The notes beneath the pieces were generated by a model. The model was not told the DNA's origin. It saw nothing but the letters and a program-made list of their open reading frames with translations, and ran no database searches. From an uncultured Ignavibacteria bacterium (GTDB lineage: Bacteria > Bacteroidota > Ignavibacteria > Tepidaquicellales > Tepidaquicellaceae): a stretch of 64,000 nucleotides of DNA. Where the stretch lies: positions 62,001 through 126,000 of the forward strand of contig CALJIG010000062.1 in assembly GCA_937974175.1 (NCBI GenBank). Reading direction: 5' to 3'. The translations under genes were made by a program, and so were the position numbers. Below, in pieces: positions 53,728 through 62,615 of the stretch. Position 1 is the first letter of the stretch, and each line of letters opens with the position of its first letter.

Positions 53728-54417
53728 GTGAAAACTTATTATAAAATATTAGTATTTGTAATTCTCAGCGGAGTCTGTATAGCAGGCTTTATGGTTCCGA
53801 TTGATTTTATTCCCGGACTTGGAGAGCGCGCAAGAAATCTTTTCTTTCACGTGCCGATGAGCTGGGTTGCGGCTGTTGCATTCTTAATGTCTATGGTTTT
53901 TTCCATCAGGTATCTGATGACAAAAAATATGGACTTTGATATCAAAGCACATTGTGCCGCTGAAATCGGTCTGCTGTTCTGCGTTCTCGGTTACGTAACA
54001 GGAACTATATGGGCAAGAGTAGACTGGGGAACATTTTTAAAAATAGATGAGCCGCGCATGATGTCAATTTTATTGTTGATGTTAATATACGCAGCTTATT
54101 TAATTCTGCGTTCATCAATAGATGAAGAAGAAAAGAAGGCAAGGCTTTCAGCAGTATATTTAATAATAGCCTTTTTGACCGTTCCGTTTTTTATATTCAT
54201 TATGCCGAGAGTATTTCCGGGCTTACATCCCGGTTCTGCTGATGATGCACAAAGCCCCGGAGGCGGCCCTGTAGTAAAAAACGAAATGAACTCAACAATG
54301 CGTATAGTGTTTTATACTGCATCGATTGGATTTGTAATGCTTTTTGTATGGATATATAATATACGGGTGAGAATAGAAAAATTAACAATTAAAAAGTTAA
54401 GGAGAATTGCTATTTAA
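53728..54417 (+). CDS. ccmC: Heme exporter protein CcmC
   Basis: This 229-residue protein of the heme-handling family has a GTG start. Six membrane helices are visible, with FFHVPMSWVAAVAF (first heme-ligand histidine) and a WWD-like segment GTIWARVDWGTFLKIDEPRMM that is less tryptophan-rich than usual. CcmC loads heme onto CcmE at the periplasmic face. A proline/glycine-rich loop (about 165-190, GGGPVVKNEM) contains the expected second region. Its stop overlaps the following ccmD-like start by one base. Confidence 0.9.
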   Translation: MKTYYKILVFVILSGVCIAGFMVPIDFIPGLGERARNLFFHVPMSWVAAVAFLMSMVFSIRYLMTKNMDFDIKAHCAAEIGLLFCVLGYVTGTIWARVDWGTFLKIDEPRMMSILLLMLIYAAYLILRSSIDEEEKKARLSAVYLIIAFLTVPFFIFIMPRVFPGLHPGSADDAQSPGGGPVVKNEMNSTMRIVFYTASIGFVMLFVWIYNIRVRIEKLTIKKLRRIAI

Positions 54418-54554
54418 TGGACTCAATTGTAAAATTTTTACTGGATAACTCCAGAGTGTTAGTGATGTTAGTTGTGCTGATAATATGGATAGGGATATTC
54501 GGCTACCTATGGAAACTCGACAAAAAAGTACAAAAATTAGAAGAACCAGATTAA
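54417..54554 (+). CDS. ccmD: CcmD-like small membrane protein
   Basis: A 45-residue frame starts at the ATG of TAATG, overlapping the ccmC stop. It has one membrane helix (VLVMLVVLIIWIGIFGYLW, about 14-32) followed by a charged tail KLDKKVQKLEEPD. Size, topology and position between ccmC and ccmE all match CcmD, the small subunit of the CcmABCD release complex. Sequence conservation in this family is low, so the call rests mainly on context. Confidence 0.7.
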   Translation: MDSIVKFLLDNSRVLVMLVVLIIWIGIFGYLWKLDKKVQKLEEPD

Positions 54555-54574
54555 TTAATTAAATTTTAAAAATT

Positions 54575-54994
54575 ATGTCAAAGCAGGCAAGAATAATAGT
54601 AGGAGTAATTATTATAGTAGTATTCCTCGTTGTTGGTTTTATGTCTTTTATGGATAGTAAGATAGAATATGTAAATTTCAAAGAAGCCGAAAGCCGTCAA
54701 AGAACTGTTGAAGTTAAAGGTCAATGGGTAAAGGATAAAGGCGAGAAGTTCGATGTTAAAGATAATACATTCACATTCAATATGAAAGATGATTTCGGAA
54801 CAGAAATGAAAGTAGTGTTCGATGGCGCAAAACCGAATAATTTTGAAGTAGCCGAAGCAGTTGTTGTAAAAGGCAAAATGAAGGACGGATATTTTCACGC
54901 AAAAGATATTTTAACAAAATGCCCGTCCAAGTATGAGGCAAATGGTTCAGATGTAAAAGGAAATGAAGAGAAAAAACCGGAAATAAAGAATTAA
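54575..54994 (+). CDS. ccmE: Cytochrome c maturation heme chaperone CcmE (Cys-type)
   Basis: This 139-residue protein has an N-terminal membrane helix (about 6-26) and an OB-fold beta barrel (about 30-110). Well-known CcmEs bind heme covalently through the histidine of an HxxxY motif. Here the equivalent position is ILTKCPSKYE, giving Cys116 and Tyr120, the CxxxY variant reported for some archaea and other bacteria. It carries heme from CcmABCD to CcmF. The soluble tail is lysine/glutamate-rich. Confidence 0.9.
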   Translation: MSKQARIIVGVIIIVVFLVVGFMSFMDSKIEYVNFKEAESRQRTVEVKGQWVKDKGEKFDVKDNTFTFNMKDDFGTEMKVVFDGAKPNNFEVAEAVVVKGKMKDGYFHAKDILTKCPSKYEANGSDVKGNEEKKPEIKN

Positions 54995-55001
54995 GTTTAG
55001 A

Positions 55002-55982
55002 ATGATAAAAAGAAAAATAGGCAAAAGTGATTTGGAAGTTTTCCCTATAGGGCTCGGCGCTATGGGAATGTCAGAGTTTTATGGAAGCGTGGATGAAAAC
55101 GAATCTATAAAAACGCTTCATGCCGCAATTGAACACGGAGTAAATTTTATTGATACAGCCGATATGTACGGTATCGGCAAAAATGAAGAGCTTCTGCAGA
55201 AAGCTTTCCATGATAGATGGGATAAAATTGTTTTATCTACAAAATTTGGAGTTGAAATAAAAGATGACGGTACAAGAGGCGGTGTAAACGGAAGACCCGA
55301 ATATGTTAAGAAAGCATGCGAAGCCAGCTTAAAGAGATTAGGTCGTGATAGCATTGACTTGTACTCTCTTCATAGAGTTGACCCTAATACTCCTATTGAA
55401 GAGACTGTCGGCGCAATGGCTGAGCTTGTTAAAGAAGGCAAAGTCCGCTACATCGGGCTTTCGGAAGCATCAGGCAATACAATAAGAAAAGCTAACGCCG
55501 TTCATCCTATAACATCGGTGCAAAGTGAATATTCAATATGGAGTACTGATATTGAACTCGACTCTCTTCCCGTAATGCGTGAGCTGGGAATTGCCCTTGT
55601 TGCTTACAGTCCTCTTGGACGAGGTTTTTTGACGGGGCAAATCAAAAAGTTTGAAGATCTTGCAGAAGGTGATTTCAGAAGAGTCAATCCCCGCTTTTTG
55701 GGTGAGAACTTCGATAAAAATCTTGAGCTTGTAAAAGAAGTCGAAGAGATGGCAAAGCAAAGGAACATAAAAGCTTCCCAACTTGCATTAGCATGGGTTT
55801 TAAACCAAGGCAATGATATTTTCCCTATACCGGGAACTACTAAAATAAATAATTTAATTGAGAACATAGAAGCAATAAATATAACTCTCTCACGGGAAGA
55901 AATTACTAAATTGAAATCAACAATGACCTTCATTTCAGGTACCCGTTATTCTGAAGCCGGAATGAAAGGAATAAATTTATAA
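55002..55982 (+). CDS. Aldo/keto reductase
   Basis: This 326-residue NADPH-dependent (beta/alpha)8 oxidoreductase has GLGAMGMSEFYG and FIDTADMYGIGKNEE with the catalytic Asp and Tyr. KIVLSTKFGV supplies the lysine and LYSLHRVDPNTPIEET the histidine. IPGTTKINNLIENI binds the cofactor phosphate. It resembles the AKR13-type enzymes. It sits between ccmE (7 bases before) and ccmF (4 bases after), with no known role in heme maturation. It may be a passenger in the operon. Confidence 0.92.
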   Translation: MIKRKIGKSDLEVFPIGLGAMGMSEFYGSVDENESIKTLHAAIEHGVNFIDTADMYGIGKNEELLQKAFHDRWDKIVLSTKFGVEIKDDGTRGGVNGRPEYVKKACEASLKRLGRDSIDLYSLHRVDPNTPIEETVGAMAELVKEGKVRYIGLSEASGNTIRKANAVHPITSVQSEYSIWSTDIELDSLPVMRELGIALVAYSPLGRGFLTGQIKKFEDLAEGDFRRVNPRFLGENFDKNLELVKEVEEMAKQRNIKASQLALAWVLNQGNDIFPIPGTTKINNLIENIEAINITLSREEITKLKSTMTFISGTRYSEAGMKGINL

Positions 55983-55986
55983 CATT

Positions 55987-58257
55987 ATGGCAGGAAAAAT
56001 TTTAATATACGCTGCATTTTTTGCGTCAATACTGTCCGTGGTAACCTTTTTTATGGTTCATCTCGGAAAAGAAAAATATCTGAAATTCGGAAGATTATTC
56101 TTCCACATTACAGCTATAAGCATAATCTCCGCTTCAATCTATTTGCTGTATCTCATATTGAATCATCACTATGAGTTTGCATATATATGGGAGCACAGTA
56201 ACAGCGAGCTCCAGCTGCCCTTGTTAATCTCAACTTTCTACGCAGGGCAGGAAGGTAGTTTTATGCTTTGGACTTTCATGACGGCAGTCATCGGAATATT
56301 TCTTTTAAATTATGTTTCTAAAGGGGACAGACTAGAGCCCCAGGTGATGTCTATTTATGCGCTTGTTATTGCCTTCCTGGCATTTATATTAATTTTAAAA
56401 TCACCATTTCTTTATGTCTGGGATAAATGGCCGGGAGACGTTGAAATCGGTTTTATTCCTGAAAAGGGTAAAGGCTTAAATCCGTTACTGCAAAACTTCT
56501 GGATGTCAATCCATCCGCCGACATTGTTCGCCGGATTTTCTTCGTTGGCAGTTCCATTCTGTTTTGCAATTGCAACCCTAATGAAAAACAGATACGATGA
56601 TTGGGTAAAATTCTCAATGCCATGGCTTTTATTCTCAGGTGGTGTTTTAGGGCTTGGTATTATGATGGGCGGTTATTGGGCATATGGTGTATTAGGATGG
56701 GGTGGTTACTGGGCATGGGATCCTGTTGAAAACTCTTCATTCATTCCATGGTTAGTTACAGTTGCAGCGGTTCACACAATGATAGCGCAGAAGCGAACAG
56801 GCGGCTATAAAAAAACGAATTTGATTCTATGTATACTTTCATTCCTTCTTGTTCTTTATTCTACCTTCTTAACAAGAAGCGGAATACTGGGCGATTCATC
56901 TGTTCACTCATTTGTTGATCCCGGACAAGAGGTTTACCTGGCTCTGGTAGTATTTATTAGTTTCTTCATTTTATTAGCAATTGGAACATTGATATATAGA
57001 AGAAAAGAACTCATAGCTCTTAATCTTCATCCAAATAAATTATTATCCAGAGAGTCTTCGCTATTCTTAGGAACAATTACATTATGTGCTGCAGCGCTTG
57101 TTATTACTGCAGGAACAAGCTGGCCTATTATTTCTAAAGGTTCGGTTGATGCAACGTTCTATAATAAAATGAATCTTCCTATTGCAATAATGATTGCATT
57201 TATAAATGGTATCGCATTATTATTGAAATGGAAAACTACTCCTGAAAAACAATTTTTCAAAAGCTTAATGTTTCCATTAATATTAGCTTTAATGGTTACA
57301 GTTGGATTAGTTTTTGTCGGAGTGCAGGATTTCTTAATCGCATTATTTGCACTTGCAGCATTATTTACATTCTTTATTAATATAGAAATTGCAGTAAACA
57401 TAGTAAGGAAAAACAGAGGCCAGGCGGGAGCATACATTGCACACGTTGGATTAGCGCTTGTTTTCCTCGGAATCATAGGCTCATCAAAATATAGTAAAGA
57501 AGAAAATATCTCTTTACAGCTGAATACACCAACACCTGTTCCTGCGCTTGGTTACACATTTACCTACGTAGGTGCAACACCTTTTGAAGACCCGAACAAT
57601 AAAACAGATACGAAGTATCACTTTAACATAAAGGTTGAAAAAGACGGCAAAGAAATGACAATGCAGCCGATAATGTATTTCAGCGAATTCTCCAATGGAG
57701 TAATGAAGAATCCTGATATCGCTAATTTCCCGACGAGAGATTTATATCTTTCTCCGATGGGCCTTGAACAGCCTTCACAATTTTCAGAAAAAGATATTCA
57801 TGAAATGAAAAAAGGTGAAGAAGTTAAAGTCGGTGATATGAAAGTTCAGTTTATCGATTTTGATTTTGGCGGTATTGAACAGGGCGGAAAAGAAATGCAG
57901 TCAGGAAATTTTATGATGGGTGCGACTTTGAAAGTCACTGACAGTAAATTTACCGAGACAATTTCTCCAAAAATAAAATATACTAACGGGGAACCTGAAT
58001 TTATTCCTGCAGGTATGACCGGCAACGAAAATTACGAGTTCTTCTTTACAAAGATGAATGTGACTGAAGGAGCAATTGCAACAGTTGCAATAGTTGATAA
58101 AAGAAATCCGGATAAAGGAAATGGAGTTACAGAGGAAACTTTAGTAATAACAGCTTCTATAAAACCATTCATAAATGTATTATGGATTGGGACTGTTGTG
58201 CTTGTTATGGGATTTGTTGTTTCAATTTTCAGAAGAAGAAAAGAACTGAACAGTTAA
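55987..58257 (+). CDS. ccmF: Cytochrome c heme lyase subunit CcmF
   Basis: This 756-residue membrane protein has about 13-15 helices. The heme-handling WWD motif is WGGYWAWDPVENSSF (about residues 237-251), preceded by FYAGQEGSFMLW and followed by TFLTRSGILGDSSVHSF, all hallmarks of CcmF. A periplasmic beta domain (about 505-720) precedes the final helix. It takes heme from CcmE and attaches it to apocytochromes with CcmH, which is not in this window. It is followed by a strong terminator, so it ends the operon. Confidence 0.95.
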   Translation: MAGKILIYAAFFASILSVVTFFMVHLGKEKYLKFGRLFFHITAISIISASIYLLYLILNHHYEFAYIWEHSNSELQLPLLISTFYAGQEGSFMLWTFMTAVIGIFLLNYVSKGDRLEPQVMSIYALVIAFLAFILILKSPFLYVWDKWPGDVEIGFIPEKGKGLNPLLQNFWMSIHPPTLFAGFSSLAVPFCFAIATLMKNRYDDWVKFSMPWLLFSGGVLGLGIMMGGYWAYGVLGWGGYWAWDPVENSSFIPWLVTVAAVHTMIAQKRTGGYKKTNLILCILSFLLVLYSTFLTRSGILGDSSVHSFVDPGQEVYLALVVFISFFILLAIGTLIYRRKELIALNLHPNKLLSRESSLFLGTITLCAAALVITAGTSWPIISKGSVDATFYNKMNLPIAIMIAFINGIALLLKWKTTPEKQFFKSLMFPLILALMVTVGLVFVGVQDFLIALFALAALFTFFINIEIAVNIVRKNRGQAGAYIAHVGLALVFLGIIGSSKYSKEENISLQLNTPTPVPALGYTFTYVGATPFEDPNNKTDTKYHFNIKVEKDGKEMTMQPIMYFSEFSNGVMKNPDIANFPTRDLYLSPMGLEQPSQFSEKDIHEMKKGEEVKVGDMKVQFIDFDFGGIEQGGKEMQSGNFMMGATLKVTDSKFTETISPKIKYTNGEPEFIPAGMTGNENYEFFFTKMNVTEGAIATVAIVDKRNPDKGNGVTEETLVITASIKPFINVLWIGTVVLVMGFVVSIFRRRKELNS

Positions 58258-58287
58258 TTATAATTCAAAATTTAATTTCTTACATTG

Positions 58288-58318
58288 AAAGGTTTCCGGA
58301 TTTCCGGAAACCTTTTTT
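58288..58318 (+). terminator. Rho-independent terminator of the ccm operon
   Basis: Perfect 12-bp stem AAAGGTTTCCGG / CCGGAAACCTTT with a 4-base loop and a run of six T, 30 bases past the ccmF stop. Confidence 0.88.
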
Positions 58319-58323
58319 ATTTA

Positions 58324-60774
58324 ATGCTATTGAATATAGGTCACGATAAAATACAATCCTGGTTTTCTTCCAAAGGATGGAAAACTTTTCCGTTTCAGGA
58401 AGAAGTTTGGGATTTATATTCACAAGGATACTCAGGATTAATCCATTCTGCAACTGGAACCGGAAAAACTTATTCTGCTTTTCTCGGTTCAGTCATAGAG
58501 TATCTAAAGGAAGATAAATCAAAGAAGAAAACATCTTCTCTGAAAGTTCTCTGGATTACTCCAATGAGAGCGCTTGCGAATGATATTGTAAAATCTCTTA
58601 AGATGCCTATACAAGATATGGGAATTGATTGGACGATTGAATCAAGAACAGGTGATACTACCACTTCGCAGCGGGCGAAACAGATAAAAACTATGCCCGA
58701 TGTGCTTGTTACAACTCCCGAAAGCCTCACGCTCCTCATATCACAGAGAGAAAGTAAAAAAATGTTCAGTGATGTACGATGTGTAGTCATTGATGAATGG
58801 CACGAATTGCTATCATCCAAGCGCGGAGTAATGGCAGAGCTTGCATTGGCAAGACTAAGAGCATGGAATAAAAAATTAAAAGTTTGGGGAGTTTCGGCTA
58901 CTATCGGAAACTTAGAAGATGCGCTGCAGGTTTTACTTGGCAGTAAAAAAAATAAAAAATCAAAAATAGTTGAAGGTATACAGAGTAAAGAAATAGTAAT
59001 CGACTCGATTATACCTGATACAATAGAACGGTTTCCATGGGCGGGACATATCGGATTAAAGCTGCTGCCCAAAGTTGTAGAAGAAATTGATAAATGGAAA
59101 AGTGTAATTGTATTTACAAACACACGCTCACAGACAGAAATATGGTTTCAGGCAATATTAAATGAACGCCCTGACTGGGCAGGAAGAATTGCTCTTCATC
59201 ATGGCTCGATAGGGAAAGATGTACGTGAGTTCGTCGAAAATGAACTGCGTGAAGGAAAGATGAAATGTGTTGTCAGTACATCTTCGTTGGACTTAGGTGT
59301 AGACTTTTCACCTGTTGAAAGAGTACTGCAAATTGGAAGCCCGAAGGGTGTTGCGAGATTACTGCAAAGAGCAGGAAGAAGCGGCCACCAGCCCGGAGCT
59401 ACCAGCAGAGTTACATGTGTACCTACTAATGCATTTGAACTGATAGAAATTTCTGCAGTTCGTGATGCAGCAATGGAAAATAAAGTTGAACCGCGATTTC
59501 CTATAGCGAAACCATTAGATCTTTTATCACAGCATTTGGTGACGTTAGCGCTAGGAGACGGATTTGAGCTGGATAAAGTTTATAAAGAAGTGAAGTCATC
59601 TTATTCATATAGAAATTTAACTGAAGTGGAATTTTTATGGGCTTTGGATTTTGTAACTAAAGGCGGAACAACACTCGGCGCTTATCCCGAATTTCACAAA
59701 GTCGTTAAGGATGATGATATTTATAAAGTTGAAGACAGGAGGATTGCGCAGAGACATAGAATGTCGATTGGAACTATTGTAAGCGAATCATCAATGATAG
59801 TTCAGTTTATGGGCGGCAGCCGACTTGGAAGCATAGAAGAATCTTTTATTTCCCGTTTAACTCCGGGCGATGTATTTGTTTTTTCGGGAAGGTCACTGGA
59901 GTTCATAAAGGCAAAGGATATGACAGCCTATGTAAAAAAATCCAACAGGAAAAACGGAATTGTTCCCAGGTGGGATGGAGGCAGATTGCCTTTATCTAAT
60001 ATGCTGAGTGAAGGAATAAGAAAAAATATTACCAGCGCAAAGCATGGGATTTATAAGTCACGGGAGATGCAGGCAGTGAAATCATTACTGGAATTTCAAA
60101 ACGAACTTTCTACTCTTCCTGCATTCAATGAAGTGTTGATTGAAAAAATAAAAACACGCGAAGGACATCATGTATTTATATATACGTTTGAAGGGAAGCT
60201 GGTTAATGAAGGACTCAACGCGTTATTCGGCTACAGGATTTCAAAAATCAAGCCGATGACTTTCTCTATGGCTTCGAGTGATTACGGAATTGAACTCTTA
60301 AGTTCTGAGGAAATCCCTATAGAAGAAGCTGTAAAGAATGGATTGTTTTCGCCCGAAAATCTGTTAGATGATATACATCACAGTCTGAATACATCTGAAC
60401 TTGCAAAAAGACAGTTCAGACAGATTGCAAGAATAGCAGGACTAATATTTCAAGGATATCCGGGAAGCAATAAATCGGTAAGACAAATTCAGGCATCGAC
60501 GGGATTGTTCTATGATATATTCACAAAGTATGATCCTGAAAATTTATTACTGCATCAGACTCATAGAGAAGTATTAGAAAATCAGTTGGAGCAAACACGA
60601 TTAGTTCAGACATTGAAGAGAATGAATAAAAGTAAGATAACGATTACAAGTCCCGAGAGACCGACACCATTATGCTTTCCATTGCTTGCAGAAATATTCA
60701 GAGAGAAGATGTCTACTGAGCAGTTCAGTGAGCGCATAAGAAAGCTAATCGAACAATACGATAAAGAGAATTAA
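58324..60774 (+). CDS. Ligase-associated DNA DExH-box helicase (Lhr-like)
   Basis: The protein has about 816 residues from ATG 58324; a longer in-frame start (TTG 58285) lies inside the ccm terminator and is rejected. This superfamily 2 helicase has the Q-motif region WFSSKGWKTFPFQEEVW, motif I SATGTGKT, motif II VVIDEWHE, motif III SATIG, and STSSLDLGVDFSPVE plus LLQRAGRSGHQPG (motifs V-VI). It matches the Lhr-like helicase normally encoded with PdeM, an exonuclease and an ATP-dependent ligase in a DNA-repair module. PdeM follows here 32 bases on. Confidence 0.92.
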   Translation: MLLNIGHDKIQSWFSSKGWKTFPFQEEVWDLYSQGYSGLIHSATGTGKTYSAFLGSVIEYLKEDKSKKKTSSLKVLWITPMRALANDIVKSLKMPIQDMGIDWTIESRTGDTTTSQRAKQIKTMPDVLVTTPESLTLLISQRESKKMFSDVRCVVIDEWHELLSSKRGVMAELALARLRAWNKKLKVWGVSATIGNLEDALQVLLGSKKNKKSKIVEGIQSKEIVIDSIIPDTIERFPWAGHIGLKLLPKVVEEIDKWKSVIVFTNTRSQTEIWFQAILNERPDWAGRIALHHGSIGKDVREFVENELREGKMKCVVSTSSLDLGVDFSPVERVLQIGSPKGVARLLQRAGRSGHQPGATSRVTCVPTNAFELIEISAVRDAAMENKVEPRFPIAKPLDLLSQHLVTLALGDGFELDKVYKEVKSSYSYRNLTEVEFLWALDFVTKGGTTLGAYPEFHKVVKDDDIYKVEDRRIAQRHRMSIGTIVSESSMIVQFMGGSRLGSIEESFISRLTPGDVFVFSGRSLEFIKAKDMTAYVKKSNRKNGIVPRWDGGRLPLSNMLSEGIRKNITSAKHGIYKSREMQAVKSLLEFQNELSTLPAFNEVLIEKIKTREGHHVFIYTFEGKLVNEGLNALFGYRISKIKPMTFSMASSDYGIELLSSEEIPIEEAVKNGLFSPENLLDDIHHSLNTSELAKRQFRQIARIAGLIFQGYPGSNKSVRQIQASTGLFYDIFTKYDPENLLLHQTHREVLENQLEQTRLVQTLKRMNKSKITITSPERPTPLCFPLLAEIFREKMSTEQFSERIRKLIEQYDKEN

Positions 60775-60806
60775 CAATAAGATTTAATTAAGGAATTACA
60801 TTTAAT

Positions 60807-61466
60807 ATGATTGTAACAATTGCAGATGAAAGATTAGAGCTCTTCCCCGAAAAAGCAATTTATTGGGAGAAGGAAAAAATTTTATTTATATCGGATACAC
60901 ATTTCGGAAAAACGTCGACATTCAGAATACAGGGTATTCCCGTACCCGCAGGAGGGTTAATTGAAGATTTCAAAAAAATTACTTCTTTAATAAATAAGAC
61001 TAAAGCAGAAAGAATTTATTTTCTAGGTGATTTATTTCATTCACGTATGGGAAAAACACCAAGTGTTTTAAATACAGCAATTGAATGGAGGGAAACTCAC
61101 AGTGAAATTGAAATGATTTTGATAAGAGGTAATCATGATTATCGTGCAGGTGATCCTTGTGAAGAATTAGATATAAGATGTTTTGATGAACCATATAATT
61201 TATCACCCTTTGTATTGAAGCACGAGCCGGAAAAATCAAATGAAGGTTATGTCCTATGCGGGCATGTTCATCCTGCAATTATGCTGTACGGCAAAGGCGG
61301 AGCATCGGCGAAGGTATCGTGTTTTTATTTTGCAAAAGATTATGCCATACTTCCTGCATTCGGAGATTTCACAGGAACATATAAGATAAAACCAAAGGAA
61401 AATGAGCGTGTCTTTGCCGTAGCTGATGAACATATTTTTGAAATAAATTCAAAAATATTTCAGTAA
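60807..61466 (+). CDS. pdeM: Ligase-associated DNA damage response endonuclease PdeM
   Basis: This 219-residue calcineurin-like metallophosphoesterase has FISDTHFGK (motif I), YFLGDLFHS (II), LIRGNHDYR (III) and CGHVHPAI (IV), which together bind two metal ions. The size and sequence match PdeM, a predicted endonuclease of the ligase-associated repair system. It lies directly downstream of the Lhr-like helicase, its usual neighbour. The ligase and exonuclease of the system are not in this window. Confidence 0.9.
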   Translation: MIVTIADERLELFPEKAIYWEKEKILFISDTHFGKTSTFRIQGIPVPAGGLIEDFKKITSLINKTKAERIYFLGDLFHSRMGKTPSVLNTAIEWRETHSEIEMILIRGNHDYRAGDPCEELDIRCFDEPYNLSPFVLKHEPEKSNEGYVLCGHVHPAIMLYGKGGASAKVSCFYFAKDYAILPAFGDFTGTYKIKPKENERVFAVADEHIFEINSKIFQ

Positions 61467-61478
61467 GGATCTTTGTTT

Positions 61479-61907
61479 TTAATCAATTGTAGCAATACAT
61501 TTTAGCTCGATTGCTATAGGAGTGGGAAGTGATTTGATTTCTATAGTTGTTCTGCAGGGCTGATTATCTTTGAAATATTCTGCATAGATTTTATTGTACG
61601 TAGGAAAATCATCTTTCATATTTGTTAGAAATACCGTTACATCAACAAGCTTGTCCCATGAAGAACCGGAATCTTCAAGAATATGTTTGATATTTTTGAA
61701 AACTGAGTGACATTGAGTTTCGATATCATATGATGTAATGTTTCCATTTTCATCCAGATCAACTCCGGGAATTTTTTTCGTACCTCTTTCGCGTGGACCG
61801 ACACCCGACAGAAATAATAAATTGCCGACCCGTCTTGCATGAGGATATAGTCCTACAGGCTCAGGCGCTTTTGAAGAATTTATTAAATTATTTTTTTCGT
61901 CACTCAT
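61479..61907 (-). CDS. RidA/YjgF family protein
   Basis: This 142-residue trimeric-fold protein has LYPHARRVGNLLFLSGVGPR, VFKNIKHILEDSGSSWDKLV and VTVFLTNMKDDFPTYNKIY, then PCRTTIEIKSLP with the family's catalytic arginine (R in CRTT). RidA deaminates reactive enamine/imine intermediates; the variant here resembles the 2-aminomuconate-deaminase-like branch. It is followed by, and probably co-transcribed with, the MtlR-like gene upstream (9-base gap). Confidence 0.9.
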   Translation of the reverse strand: MSDEKNNLINSSKAPEPVGLYPHARRVGNLLFLSGVGPRERGTKKIPGVDLDENGNITSYDIETQCHSVFKNIKHILEDSGSSWDKLVDVTVFLTNMKDDFPTYNKIYAEYFKDNQPCRTTIEIKSLPTPIAIELKCIATID

Positions 61908-61916
61908 TAAAAAATA

Positions 61917-62504
61917 TCAATACGATAAATTGAACTTTGGTTCTTTATAATATAAAGGAGAGATTGTATCTCTTATTATGGTAAGCTTTGTAATAAAGAA
62001 AACCAAAAGTAGTCTGTATCTTACACCCGGGTCATCGCTATCAACTTCAAACACCTGAACAAACTCAATCAGTTCCTGATTATAATTTAAATTTGAAAGG
62101 AGCTCACGCACTCTATCCGCTGCAGCACCGGCAGTTAAGCTTGCATTTGCTTTTTCATTTATCATGTCTGACTTAATTTTTTTCATAAGATTCAGACTTT
62201 TTGTAGTAAGATTATCAACTATACCAAGCCTGTAGCATAAATTTATTTTAGAGCTGAATGTAGAGAGCGGCATATCAGTATCGAACAAATCATCTTTCTG
62301 GCTGGGATTTGGAATAAGTATTTTATTCAGAATCTGAAAAAGAAGGTTATCTAATTTTTCTATACCCATAATTACAGCAGCCTTATCGCTTTCTTTGGAA
62401 TACTCAACATAGAACTCCTTGAACTCATCCAGAATTCTTTCGGACATTCTGTAAGCGAATTTTTCTTCTCTTTCATTTAAAGAGCTTATATTGGTTTCAA
62501 TCAT
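61917..62504 (-). CDS. MtlR-like (mannitol operon repressor family) helical protein
   Basis: This 195-residue all-helical cytoplasmic protein has the pattern SDKAAVIMGIEKLDNLLFQIL and DMPLSTFSSKINLCYRLGIVD, which fits the MtlR/DUF4145-like family. These proteins do not contain a DNA-binding motif, and the MtlR structure suggests an indirect regulatory role. No mannitol genes are nearby, so the name describes family only. The product is predicted to be co-expressed with RidA. Assignment is moderate. Confidence 0.6.
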   Translation of the reverse strand: MIETNISSLNEREEKFAYRMSERILDEFKEFYVEYSKESDKAAVIMGIEKLDNLLFQILNKILIPNPSQKDDLFDTDMPLSTFSSKINLCYRLGIVDNLTTKSLNLMKKIKSDMINEKANASLTAGAAADRVRELLSNLNYNQELIEFVQVFEVDSDDPGVRYRLLLVFFITKLTIIRDTISPLYYKEPKFNLSY

Positions 62505-62615
62505 TACGTATTTTTAGGGTTAAGCAAATATCACTATTTTAACTTTAAAATTAAACGTGTAAATAATTAAAGAATGGCACTGACTTACTAATTCAAAATA
62601 TTTATTTTATTTCTT

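Noticed and set aside
58285..58323. TTG start extending the helicase upstream
   Set aside because: This stretch is the stem and T run of the ccm terminator, so it cannot be the normal start.
58470..59123. 217-codon open frame on the minus strand inside the helicase gene
   Set aside because: It mirrors a conserved helicase frame on the other strand and its translation has no family features.
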